Source: Chitinophagaceae bacterium (lineage in GTDB: Bacteria; Bacteroidota; Bacteroidia; Chitinophagales; Chitinophagaceae). Taken from it: a DNA stretch of 8,385 nt. A program made the position numbers and the translations under genes. Location of the stretch: NCBI GenBank assembly GCA_025455205.1, contig JALOMZ010000134.1:1-8385 (forward strand), in the 5' to 3' direction. This document shows positions 1 through 5,787 of this stretch, piece after piece; positions within the stretch are counted from its first letter, which is position 1; each line of letters starts with the position of its first letter. Below the pieces are notes generated by a model that was not told the DNA's origin, ran no database searches, and saw only the letters and a list, made by a program, of their open reading frames with translations.

Positions 1-59
1 CTCTTAGTGCTCTAGGTATCTTCTTTGTGCCATGGTGGTTATGTTAGATAAGCTCCAGT
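1..59. other. Left-edge intergenic fragment, no gene seen
   Basis: These bases lie beyond the stop codon of the DUF2147 gene. Both strands are broken by stops; the only ATG-initiated frame is a nine-codon minus-strand one that I do not consider real. I see no hairpin with a T-run that would act as a terminator for the DUF2147 gene, so its 3' end may lie outside the window. Confidence 0.5.
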
Positions 60-500
60 CTATTCAGCCAGTGTCCACTGCGCCGTGCGCCCCAGGAAAC
101 TCATGCCGCAGATATAGCCCCGCAGGTCGAGCACATCGCCCTTGAGGGTTAGCTTGCCGCAATAGGTCTTGCCGTTGTTGGGGTCATACACTTTGCCGCC
201 TTCCAGCACCTGGGGGTCTGACGAAGCGGAGAAACCGCTCAGGATGATCAGGTCCATCAGGGGCTTGCTACGGCGGCTTTCGTCGGGGTTTTCCTTGTCG
301 GTGCGCGGCTGTCCATTTGTGTCGTTGGGGGTTTTAAGCCATACGATCTTGCCGTAGAATTTCCCATCGGTGGCTTTGAATATCCGGATGCGGGAAGTTT
401 TTTCGGCATTGTACCAGGTTTTTTCCACCGGGTGTTTCTGGGCATGCAGCTGTAAGGCGAAGCCGGCAACAAGCACCGTGGCGAGCAGGCGTTTCATCAT
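60..500 (-). CDS. Secreted DUF2147-family protein
   Basis: The 146-residue protein opens with a clear signal peptide: basic MMKR, a hydrophobic core over residues 5-17, and a likely signal peptidase I site after LHA near residue 20. The mature part should lie in the periplasm. It matches the DUF2147 (PF09917) pattern from memory: a W near its start (KTWYN), the core GKFYGKIVWLK, a DTNGQPRTDKENPDES segment, PLMDLIILSGF, then YDPNNGKTYCGKLTLKGD and the closing LDLRGYICGMSFLGRTAQW. The length is normal for the family. Members are small secreted beta-rich proteins of unknown biochemical role; some neighbour stress or lipid genes, so no function is assigned. Two consecutive ATGs (500 and 497) compete as start; the choice does not change the mature protein. 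The gene is codirectional with fabH but separated from it by a terminator, so it probably has its own promoter in the 33 bases before the start; I could not find a good one. Confidence 0.9.
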   Translation of the reverse strand: MMKRLLATVLVAGFALQLHAQKHPVEKTWYNAEKTSRIRIFKATDGKFYGKIVWLKTPNDTNGQPRTDKENPDESRRSKPLMDLIILSGFSASSDPQVLEGGKVYDPNNGKTYCGKLTLKGDVLDLRGYICGMSFLGRTAQWTLAE

Positions 501-520
501 GGGGCAAACAGTTTAGCACT

Positions 521-560
521 TCTAATAAAAGAAAAAATGCGGACACGCTGCCCGCATTTT
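521..560 (-). terminator. Rho-independent terminator of fabH
   Basis: A 9-bp perfect stem (534-542 with 552-560, AAAATGCGG/CCGCATTTT) with a 9-base loop is followed on the minus strand by a T-rich tract (the complement of 521-533, AAAAGAAAA-type). It lies 20 bases after the fabH stop codon and before the DUF2147 start, so it ends the fabH transcript and separates the two genes. Confidence 0.85.
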
Positions 561-580
561 CAGTTTGTATCCCAAATCGG

Positions 581-1582
581 TTATTGTCCGTCGTACGCCC
601 ACTTAAGCCAGGTGGCGCCCCAGGTGAAGCCGCCGCCGAAGGCTGCCAGCACAATGTTATCCCCCTTGCGCAGGTGCTTCTCCCAGTCGCTCAGGCAGAG
701 CGGCAGGGTGCCGGCGGTGGTGTTGCCGTATTTCTGGATATTGATCATCACTTTTTCCTTGGGCAGGCCCATGCGGTTGGCGGTGGCGTCAATGATGCGC
801 AGGTTGGCCTGATGGGGCACCAGCCAGGCGATGTCATCGGCAGTGAGGTTGTTGCGTTCCATCAGTTCGGCGCTCACGTCGGCCATGCCCTTCACGGCGA
901 ATTTGAAAACGGCCTGTCCTTCCTGGTACACAAAGTGTTCCTTGGCCATCACCGTTTCAATGGTGGCGGGCTTGGCGCTGCCGCCGGCCTTCATGTGCAG
1001 GTGGGTGCAGCCGCTGCCATCGCTGCGCAGGATGCTGTCGAGCACGCCGTAGCCTTCTGTATTGGGTTCCAGCAATACGGCGCCGCCACCGTCGCCGAAG
1101 ATGATGCAGGTGGTACGGTCGGTATAGTCAATGATGGCGCTCATTTTGTCGGCACCCACCACAATCACTTTTTTGTAGCGGCCGCTTTCAATGAGGCTGG
1201 CGCCGGTGGTGAGGGCGTAGAGGAATCCGCTGCAGGCCGCGCCGATGTCGAAGCTCCAGGCGTTTTTAGCGCCCACGCGGTCGGCAATCAGGTTGGCCGT
1301 GGCCGGGAACACCATGTCGGGGGTAACGGTGGCGCAGATGATGCAGTCGATTTCGAGGGGATCCAGCCCCTTTTTGTCAATGATCTGCTGCACCGCGGGT
1401 GTACCCAGATGGCTGGTGCCCTTGCCTTCGCCCTTCAGTATCCTTCTTTCTTCAATGCCGGTGCGGGTGCGGATCCACTCGTCATTGGTATCTACGATCT
1501 TTTCAAGGTCGAAATTGGTGAGTTTATCATCCGGTACAAAGCCGCCCACGGCGGTGATGGCGGCAGTAATTTTTTGCGTCAT
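581..1582 (-). CDS. fabH: 3-oxoacyl-[acyl-carrier-protein] synthase III (KAS III)
   Basis: KAS III condenses acetyl-CoA (or another short or branched acyl-CoA) with malonyl-ACP, the initiating step of type II fatty acid synthesis in the cytoplasm. The 333-residue product has the usual family length and the full catalytic triad: Cys117 in DIGAACSGF, His257 in WLVPHQAN and Asn287 in KYGNTTAG. Other signatures are the N-terminal [25 protein letters not shown], the CATVTPD strand, [11 protein letters not shown], and the C-terminal [15 protein letters not shown] chose the ATG at 1582 because the protein then starts [14 protein letters not shown] as homologues do. An in-frame ATG 20 codons upstream (1642) would add an unlikely N-terminus and would place the candidate -7 box inside the gene. 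The gene lies between the yebC terminator and its own terminator, so it is probably monocistronic. Bacteroidota often carry more than one FabH-like gene, so I cannot say whether this is the primary one or its acyl-CoA preference. Confidence 0.96.
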   Translation of the reverse strand: MTQKITAAITAVGGFVPDDKLTNFDLEKIVDTNDEWIRTRTGIEERRILKGEGKGTSHLGTPAVQQIIDKKGLDPLEIDCIICATVTPDMVFPATANLIADRVGAKNAWSFDIGAACSGFLYALTTGASLIESGRYKKVIVVGADKMSAIIDYTDRTTCIIFGDGGGAVLLEPNTEGYGVLDSILRSDGSGCTHLHMKAGGSAKPATIETVMAKEHFVYQEGQAVFKFAVKGMADVSAELMERNNLTADDIAWLVPHQANLRIIDATANRMGLPKEKVMINIQKYGNTTAGTLPLCLSDWEKHLRKGDNIVLAAFGGGFTWGATWLKWAYDGQ

Positions 1583-1590
1583 AATGGGTG

Positions 1591-1598
1591 CAAAGATA
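1591..1598 (-). promoter_or_regulatory. Candidate -7 promoter element of fabH (TATCTTTG)
   Basis: The minus strand reads TATCTTTG, an exact match to the Bacteroidota -7 consensus TAnnTTTG. The fabH ATG follows after only 8 bases, so transcription would start at or a few bases before the start codon. I find no TTG/TTTG at the usual distance upstream, so the -33 half is missing or weak. An 8-mer with two free positions can occur by chance; its place in a 76-base gap between terminator and gene is the main support. Confidence 0.45.
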
Positions 1599-1658
1599 TG
1601 ATATGAGGAAATTAGGGGCTTGGAGGCCCCGGCAGGCGGCACAACTCACTGGCTGCCA

Positions 1659-1693
1659 ATGAAAAAGCGACAGGGTTGCTGTCGCTTTTTCAT
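1659..1693 (-). terminator. Strong intrinsic terminator downstream of yebC
   Basis: A perfect 15-bp inverted repeat (1659-1673 with 1679-1693) encloses a 5-base loop. Its outer part is AAAAA/TTTTT and its inner part is the GC-rich GCGACAG/CTGTCGC. It lies 22 bases after the yebC stop. Because both arms end in A/T tracts it could also stop plus-strand transcription, but no plus-strand gene enters from the left, so the useful direction is minus. Confidence 0.9.
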
Positions 1694-1715
1694 GGATATT
1701 CTTTGGAATGGCTTA

Positions 1716-2453
1716 TCAGGCCATATTGTGAAACACTTTCTGCACATCGTCGTCCTGCTCCAGGCGTTCGATCAACTTGCTCACTTCTTCGGCCTGCTCG
1801 TCGGATACGGGTACGGTAGTGGTGGGGATCCATTCCACTTCAGCGCTCAGGGGCGTGATGCCTTTGGCATCGAGGGCGCTCTGCAGGTTGCCGAAATCGG
1901 TGAAGCCGCAGCGCAGCACCAGCACCTCTTTGGTATTGCCCATGTTGTCGGGTTCGGTGGTGCCTTCTCCCAGTTCTTCCAGTCCGGCATCGATCAGTTC
2001 CAGTTCCAGTTCTTCCGCATCCAGTCCGGTGGGATCCAGTTTGAATACCCCCATTTTCTTGAACTGGAAGGCCACGCTGCCACTGTTGCCCAAGGAGCCA
2101 CCACCCTTGGTGAAATGGCTTTTCACGTTGGCCACGGTGCGTACGTGGTTGTCGGTGGCTGTTTCCACCAGGATGGCCACGCCATGGGGGCCGTAACCTT
2201 CGTAGAGGATTTCATCATAGTTCTGCACTTCCTTGCCCATGGCCCGCTTGATGGCTGCTTCCACGCGGTCTTTGGGCATGTTCACGCTCTTGGCGTTCTG
2301 GTAGCAGCGGCGCAGGGCCGGGTTGGTGGCGGGGTCGGGGCCGCCGGCTTTCACGGCGATCACGATCTCCTTGCCGATGCGGGTGAATTGCTTGGCCATG
2401 CGGTCCCAGCGGGCAAACATGGTGGCTTTGCGAACTTCAAAAATGCGACCCAT
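1716..2453 (-). CDS. yebC: YebC/PmpR-family protein (DUF28-type translation factor or regulator)
   Basis: The product is 245 residues, the family's normal length. It shows the family hallmarks: [22 protein letters not shown] (the Bacteroidota form of the N-terminus, where many other bacteria have MAGHSKW), FTRIGKEI, the [14 protein letters not shown] helix, the very conserved [19 protein letters not shown] core, [18 protein letters not shown], and the acidic C-terminal region ending [14 protein letters not shown]. Family members were long called transcriptional regulators (PmpR). More recent work assigns YebC proteins a ribosomal role in relieving stalling at proline-rich stretches. Either way it acts in the cytoplasm. 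I chose the start at 2453 because homology begins at MGRIF. The frame stays open upstream to 2714, with an in-frame ATG at 2639, but that sequence is low-complexity and G-poor, so openness means little. The final 68 leader bases lack G, so there can be no Shine-Dalgarno sequence. Confidence 0.95.
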   Translation of the reverse strand: MGRIFEVRKATMFARWDRMAKQFTRIGKEIVIAVKAGGPDPATNPALRRCYQNAKSVNMPKDRVEAAIKRAMGKEVQNYDEILYEGYGPHGVAILVETATDNHVRTVANVKSHFTKGGGSLGNSGSVAFQFKKMGVFKLDPTGLDAEELELELIDAGLEELGEGTTEPDNMGNTKEVLVLRCGFTDFGNLQSALDAKGITPLSAEVEWIPTTTVPVSDEQAEEVSKLIERLEQDDDVQKVFHNMA

Positions 2454-2460
2454 ATGAAAA

Positions 2461-2581
2461 GTTTGAGGTTTTTTGAGGTTTTTGGTTTGTTGTTTTTGGT
2501 TGGTGAGAGGTTTGATGTTTGCAGTTTGATGTTTGAAGTTGGTGTGAGGCTTGCAGTTTTTGGTTTGTTGTTGGTGTGAGG
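2461..2581 (-). repeat. G-free, A/C-rich degenerate repeat tract in the yebC leader
   Basis: Read on the minus (transcript) strand, 2461-2580 is about 51% A, 37% C, 10% U and 2.5% G (three G in 120 bases). It contains short direct repeats, given here as plus-strand sequence. TTTTTGGTTTGTTGTT occurs at 2479-2494 and 2557-2572. GTTGGTGTGAGG occurs at 2538-2549 and 2570-2581, with a one-mismatch copy at 2499-2510. TTTGATGTTTG occurs at 2511-2521 and 2525-2535. TTTGAGGTT occurs at 2462-2470 and 2472-2480. It encodes no recognisable protein. It could be an unstructured leader that favours SD-independent initiation, a Rho-loading site, or a slippage-grown repeat. Confidence 0.8.
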
Positions 2582-2653
2582 TTTGGCGTTTCAGGGTTGG
2601 GTGTGGTGGTGTTGCTGTGGTGGCCGGTGAGGGCCCCATGCGGTTTGGGGCTG

Positions 2654-2681
2654 CAAATGTAAAGGGTGGCGGGCATCCAAA
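2654..2681 (-). promoter_or_regulatory. Candidate yebC promoter (TTTG - N16 - TACATTTG)
   Basis: On the minus strand, TACATTTG (2654-2661) matches the Bacteroidota -7 consensus TAnnTTTG exactly. A TTTG (2678-2681) lies 16 bases upstream, about one base short of the usual -33/-7 spacing. It sits directly at the tail of the permease terminator, as expected for the next gene's promoter. If used, it gives a yebC leader of roughly 195 bases. The assignment rests on motif match and position only. Confidence 0.5.
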
Positions 2682-2710
2682 GAAAAAGCCGCCCGGGAAG
2701 GACGGCTTTT
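2679..2710 (-). terminator. Rho-independent terminator of the amino acid permease gene
   Basis: On the minus strand AAAAGCCG pairs with CGGCTTTT (2703-2710 with 2684-2691). The pairing extends inward by one wobble and two GC pairs, leaving a 5-base UUCCC loop, and the stem is followed by UUUUUCUUU. It begins 19 bases after the permease stop codon. Confidence 0.88.
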
Positions 2711-2729
2711 GCATGAGGTATATCTGGCA

Positions 2730-4265
2730 TTACTGCTTCTCGAAATCCGATGCATGCGGCAGAATCTCTGCCGGGTTGCGGAGCTTGCTGTGGTGGCGAC
2801 TGTAGAGGAAGTACACCACCAGGCCCATCACCATCCAGATGGCGGCCACCAGCAGGGTGCGCTGGTCAATGGCCACGATCATACCGGTACAGATAATTGC
2901 ACCCAGTATGGGTACCAGCGGCACCAGCGGCGTTTTGAAGGGACGTTCAATGGCCGGGTTCTTCACCCGCATGATCCATACGCCCAGGCTCACCAGCACA
3001 AAAGCGAAGAGGGTGCCAAAGCTGGTGAGGTCGCCGGCCACATGGCCCGGAACAAAAGCGGCAAAAGCACCCACAAATACAAACAGGATCCAGTTGGCCT
3101 TGTAGGGTGTTTTGAACTTGGGATGCAGATCGCCAAAAGCCTTGGGAATAAGGCCATCATTGGCCATGGTATAGAAAATACGGCTCTGGCCCATGAGCAT
3201 CACCAGGATTACGGAGGAGAAACCCGCCAGGATGGCCACGGTAACGGCCGAGGCCAGCCAGCCATAGCCGGTCATGTATTGGGAGATGGCATAGGCAACG
3301 GATGCTTCGCGGCCCTTTTCAGGGTCAACGAATTCCTGCCAGTTGGCCACGCCGGTGAGCACATGTCCGAAGAGGATGTAGAGGATGGTGCACACTACCA
3401 GGGAACCGAGGATACCAATGGGCATGTCGCGCTTGGGGTTCTTGGCTTCCTGGGCCGCCGTGCTCACCGCATCAAAACCAATGAAGGCGAAGAATACAAT
3501 GGCCGCACCACCGAGGATACCTCCCCAGCCATGCTTGAAGAAACCATCGTAGTTCACCAGTTCCTTGCCGGCAGCATCCAGCACGGGGGCTGTGCCTTCA
3601 GGAATCATATAGGGGCTGTGGTTTTCGGGCTTGATGAACTGCCAGCCGATGGCAATGAAGAGCAGCACAATGGCCACCTTGATGAATACGATGACGGCAT
3701 TCACCATGGCACTTTCCTGGGTACCCTTGATGAGGAGCAGGGTGAGGGCCAGCAGGATCACCAGCGCCGGCAGGTTGATGATACCCTGGTGCAGCACCCC
3801 TGCCGAATCTGTGAAGCTTTCGAAGGGGGAGTGGCACCATTCATAGGGTACAGCGCCTCCCAGCAGCTTGTTGAGGTATTCGCTCCAGGCAATGCTTACA
3901 GTAGCGGCACCCAGGGCGTATTCCATGATGAGGGCCCAGCCAATGATCCATGCAATCATTTCTCCCATGGTTACATAGCTGTAGGCATAGGCACTGCCGG
4001 CAATGGGGATCATGGCCGCAAATTCAGCATAACAAAGGCCGGCGAAGGCGCAACCAATAGCCGCAATGATGAATGAAATGGTAACAGCGGGTCCGGCAGC
4101 TTGTCCTGCTGCCGCAGCCGTGCGAACAAACAATCCGGCCCCAATGATGGCGCCGATGCCCAGTGCCACCAGGTTGGCAGCTCCCAAAGTACGCTTCAAT
4201 CCTTTCTCCGAGTCGGCGGCCTGAGCAAGCAGCTGCTCAAGCGGTTTCTTCGCAAATAAGCTCAT
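2730..4265 (-). CDS. APC-superfamily amino acid permease (YfnA/CAT-like)
   Basis: This is a 511-residue inner-membrane transporter that probably imports amino acids with protons or Na+, or exchanges them. TM1 carries the unwound glycine motif GIGAIIGAGLFV (about 36-47), typical of the APC fold. The family signature FAFIGFDAVSTAAQEAKNPKRD (roughly 259-280, TM6 and the following loop) is intact, as is the MGQSRIFYTMANDGLIP segment (about 358-374). I count about twelve hydrophobic segments, with a long polar loop at about 139-163 and another at 211-245. Length and motifs resemble Bacillus YfnA and the animal cationic amino acid transporters (CAT). Substrate cannot be read from sequence; the CAT resemblance alone does not prove a cationic substrate. 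The ATG at 4265 starts a cytosolic MSLFAKKPLEQLL, as in homologues. The gene has its own terminator and faces away from the next gene, so it is probably a single-gene unit. Confidence 0.93.
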   Translation of the reverse strand: MSLFAKKPLEQLLAQAADSEKGLKRTLGAANLVALGIGAIIGAGLFVRTAAAAGQAAGPAVTISFIIAAIGCAFAGLCYAEFAAMIPIAGSAYAYSYVTMGEMIAWIIGWALIMEYALGAATVSIAWSEYLNKLLGGAVPYEWCHSPFESFTDSAGVLHQGIINLPALVILLALTLLLIKGTQESAMVNAVIVFIKVAIVLLFIAIGWQFIKPENHSPYMIPEGTAPVLDAAGKELVNYDGFFKHGWGGILGGAAIVFFAFIGFDAVSTAAQEAKNPKRDMPIGILGSLVVCTILYILFGHVLTGVANWQEFVDPEKGREASVAYAISQYMTGYGWLASAVTVAILAGFSSVILVMLMGQSRIFYTMANDGLIPKAFGDLHPKFKTPYKANWILFVFVGAFAAFVPGHVAGDLTSFGTLFAFVLVSLGVWIMRVKNPAIERPFKTPLVPLVPILGAIICTGMIVAIDQRTLLVAAIWMVMGLVVYFLYSRHHSKLRNPAEILPHASDFEKQ

Positions 4266-4433
4266 AAGCTGATGATGTGTAATGGTTGATGAAAATAATA
4301 AAGGCGGAAAAATAGAGAATTATGGGATATAGGACGGTTTTAATTGACTAATCCGCCTGCCCTCCGTTGCGCATGGTTACACAGGGGGCTGGGTTTGCAT
4401 TTCTTCGTTTACCTTTCCCTCCGCGCTGTATTC
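4266..4433. other. Divergent intergenic region between permease and membrane-protein genes
   Basis: These 168 bases should hold both promoters. The permease-proximal part is A/T-rich on both strands. Only imperfect -7 boxes are visible: TACCTTTC at 4410-4417 on the plus strand, 16 bases before the ATG at 4434, and TATTTTTC on the minus strand. Neither has a clear -33 partner. An in-frame TTG at 4344 could lengthen the plus-strand gene into this region. I see no small RNA or riboswitch. Confidence 0.5.
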
Positions 4434-5729
4434 ATGACTCCCATAACTGCCATTGTATTCTCAGGCTGGCTGCTGCTGTGCGGGGCCATCGTTTTCCGGT
4501 CTCCCTTTTACCGGAAGGCGGGTCTTTCGCCGGGCTGGATGGTTGGTTTCTTCCTCCTGAAGGTGGGGGCCGGGGCCCTCTATGCCTGGCTGTTCACCCG
4601 CTGGCCCGATTACGAAAACCGGATCGACACCTGGCGCTATTTTGTGCTCAGCCAGGCTGAAACCGACTGGCTGCTGCGCGACCCCGCGGGTTTTTTTGCC
4701 GACCTGGTTACCCCACGCTATGCCGATGACTCCGGCCTCTTTGGATCCCGCAACAGCCTGCTGAACGACCTGAAAGAGGTGACCGTGGTGAAGCTGGCAG
4801 CCCTCTGTAACCTGTTGAGCGGGCGCAATTATTATGTCAACCTCTTGTTTTTCAACCTTATTGTTCTGTATGGCCAGGTGGGCATTGCCCTCATCTGGTC
4901 GCGATTTTTCCGGATCCGGCGGCCGGAATGGATGGTGGCAGCCATAGTGTTGTGGCCTTCTGTGCTATTTTGGAGCAGCGGCTTCCACCGCGACGGGCTC
5001 ATGCTGCATGCCATGGGCTGGGCACTGTGGCTGAGCTACCGGATATTCCGGCAGCGAAGGGCCAGCTTGCTGCAGGCGGCCGGCTGGATACTCCATGTTG
5101 GGTTCCTCTTTGTGCTGCGTAATTACCTGGCTATTGTGCTGGTGGCAGGAATGCTGCTGGCACTAGTATATTATTACAGTAATCACAGGATCCGGACCAT
5201 AACAGCCTTGCTGGTTATTGGTGTGGCAGGCCTGCTTTTGTTGTCGTATTGGGCGCCTTCCCTCAGCCTGCCCTACATGCTGGCCCGCCGGCAGGCCGAA
5301 TTCCTGGCGCTGGAAGGAGGGTCGCGCGTATCACCCCTGCCGCTGCAGGAAGGGTGGAGCGGGCTGCTGCATTCCCTGCCCGCCGCCCTGTTCCGGGCTT
5401 TTGCAGCTCCCCTGCCATGGGGCGGACTAAAGACCATGGAATGGCCGGTGGCCCTGGAGAATGCCTGCTGGCTGCTGTCGCTGCTGCCTGCCGCCCGATT
5501 GGTTCATACGTATTTCGGAACCGACAAAGCCCGGATGGCCTGGATCATCTGCTGCCTGTGGGTGGTGGTGGTGATAGGCCTTATCACTGGCCTCACCATA
5601 CCCTTTGTGGGGGCCATTGCCCGTTACAAAAGCCTGCTGTGGCCACTGATGGTGCCACCCGTGTTGTACTGGTGGTATAGCCTGCTGGCCAAACGCAAGC
5701 CGGAGTCTCTGCAGGGAGACCGCCATTAA
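4434..5729 (+). CDS. Polytopic membrane protein of unknown function (HRDG-motif family of Bacteroidota)
   Basis: The predicted 431-residue protein has about ten hydrophobic segments, starting at about residues 5-21 and 36-54 and ending near 400-420. A polar stretch (about 56-130) between segments 2 and 3 carries RIDTWRYFVLSQAETDWLL and NDLKEVTVVKLAALCNLLSGRNYY. The next recognisable block is PSVLFWSSGFHRDGL (175-189), followed by LRNYLA (228-233). I recall similar 'PSxLFWxSGxHKDGL' proteins in Sphingobacteriia and Chitinophagaceae, annotated only as hypothetical. The layout is reminiscent of polysaccharide polymerases or lipid-linked glycosyltransferases (EpsG/Wzy or GT39-like), but I see no proof of enzymatic function. 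The frame stays open to a TTG at 4344 that would add 30 residues. I prefer the ATG at 4434 because it puts the first membrane segment at the N-terminus and avoids a rare start. It is divergent from the permease and 58 bases ahead of the ligase gene. Confidence 0.82.
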   Translation: MTPITAIVFSGWLLLCGAIVFRSPFYRKAGLSPGWMVGFFLLKVGAGALYAWLFTRWPDYENRIDTWRYFVLSQAETDWLLRDPAGFFADLVTPRYADDSGLFGSRNSLLNDLKEVTVVKLAALCNLLSGRNYYVNLLFFNLIVLYGQVGIALIWSRFFRIRRPEWMVAAIVLWPSVLFWSSGFHRDGLMLHAMGWALWLSYRIFRQRRASLLQAAGWILHVGFLFVLRNYLAIVLVAGMLLALVYYYSNHRIRTITALLVIGVAGLLLLSYWAPSLSLPYMLARRQAEFLALEGGSRVSPLPLQEGWSGLLHSLPAALFRAFAAPLPWGGLKTMEWPVALENACWLLSLLPAARLVHTYFGTDKARMAWIICCLWVVVVIGLITGLTIPFVGAIARYKSLLWPLMVPPVLYWWYSLLAKRKPESLQGDRH

Positions 5730-5736
5730 TTACCCT

Positions 5737-5752
5737 GCCAATGGCAATTGGC
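5737..5752 (+). terminator. Inverted repeat, weak terminator or operator
   Basis: GCCAAT (5737-5742) and ATTGGC (5747-5752) form a perfect 6-bp inverted repeat around a GGCA loop, followed at once by TTAATTTTA. It lies 8 bases after the membrane-protein stop and 36 bases before the ligase start. The short, partly AT stem makes it a weak terminator at best. It overlaps an imperfect -7 box (TAATTTTA, 5754-5761), so it may equally be an operator for the downstream genes. Confidence 0.35.
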
Positions 5753-5787
5753 TTAATTTTAGCCGGACATTATCTGATGTAAAACAT

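Noticed and set aside
584..1606. A 340-codon plus-strand open frame opposite fabH
   Set aside because: It is the antisense shadow of a complete FabH with its catalytic triad. The translation is rich in G, A, H and V with no domain, as expected from antisense of GC-rich coding DNA.
1615..1630. Small GGGGC/GCCCC hairpin upstream of fabH as an attenuator or operator
   Set aside because: A five-base stem without a T-run, upstream of the likely transcription start. Too short to support a function.
1620..2579. A 319-codon plus-strand open frame opposite yebC
   Set aside because: Antisense of YebC with the G/T-rich leader tract giving a run of F, V, L and G. There is no family resemblance.
2709..4076. 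A 455-codon plus-strand open frame opposite the permease
   Set aside because: Antisense of a clear APC transporter. The translation is H-, G-, E- and Q-rich with no hydrophobic segments or motifs, and it would begin inside the permease terminator.
4302..4358. Inverted repeat AGGCGGA / TCCGCCT in the divergent intergenic region, 43 bases apart, as a shared operator
   Set aside because: A 7-base match somewhere in a 168-base region is expected about once by chance, and it does not extend.
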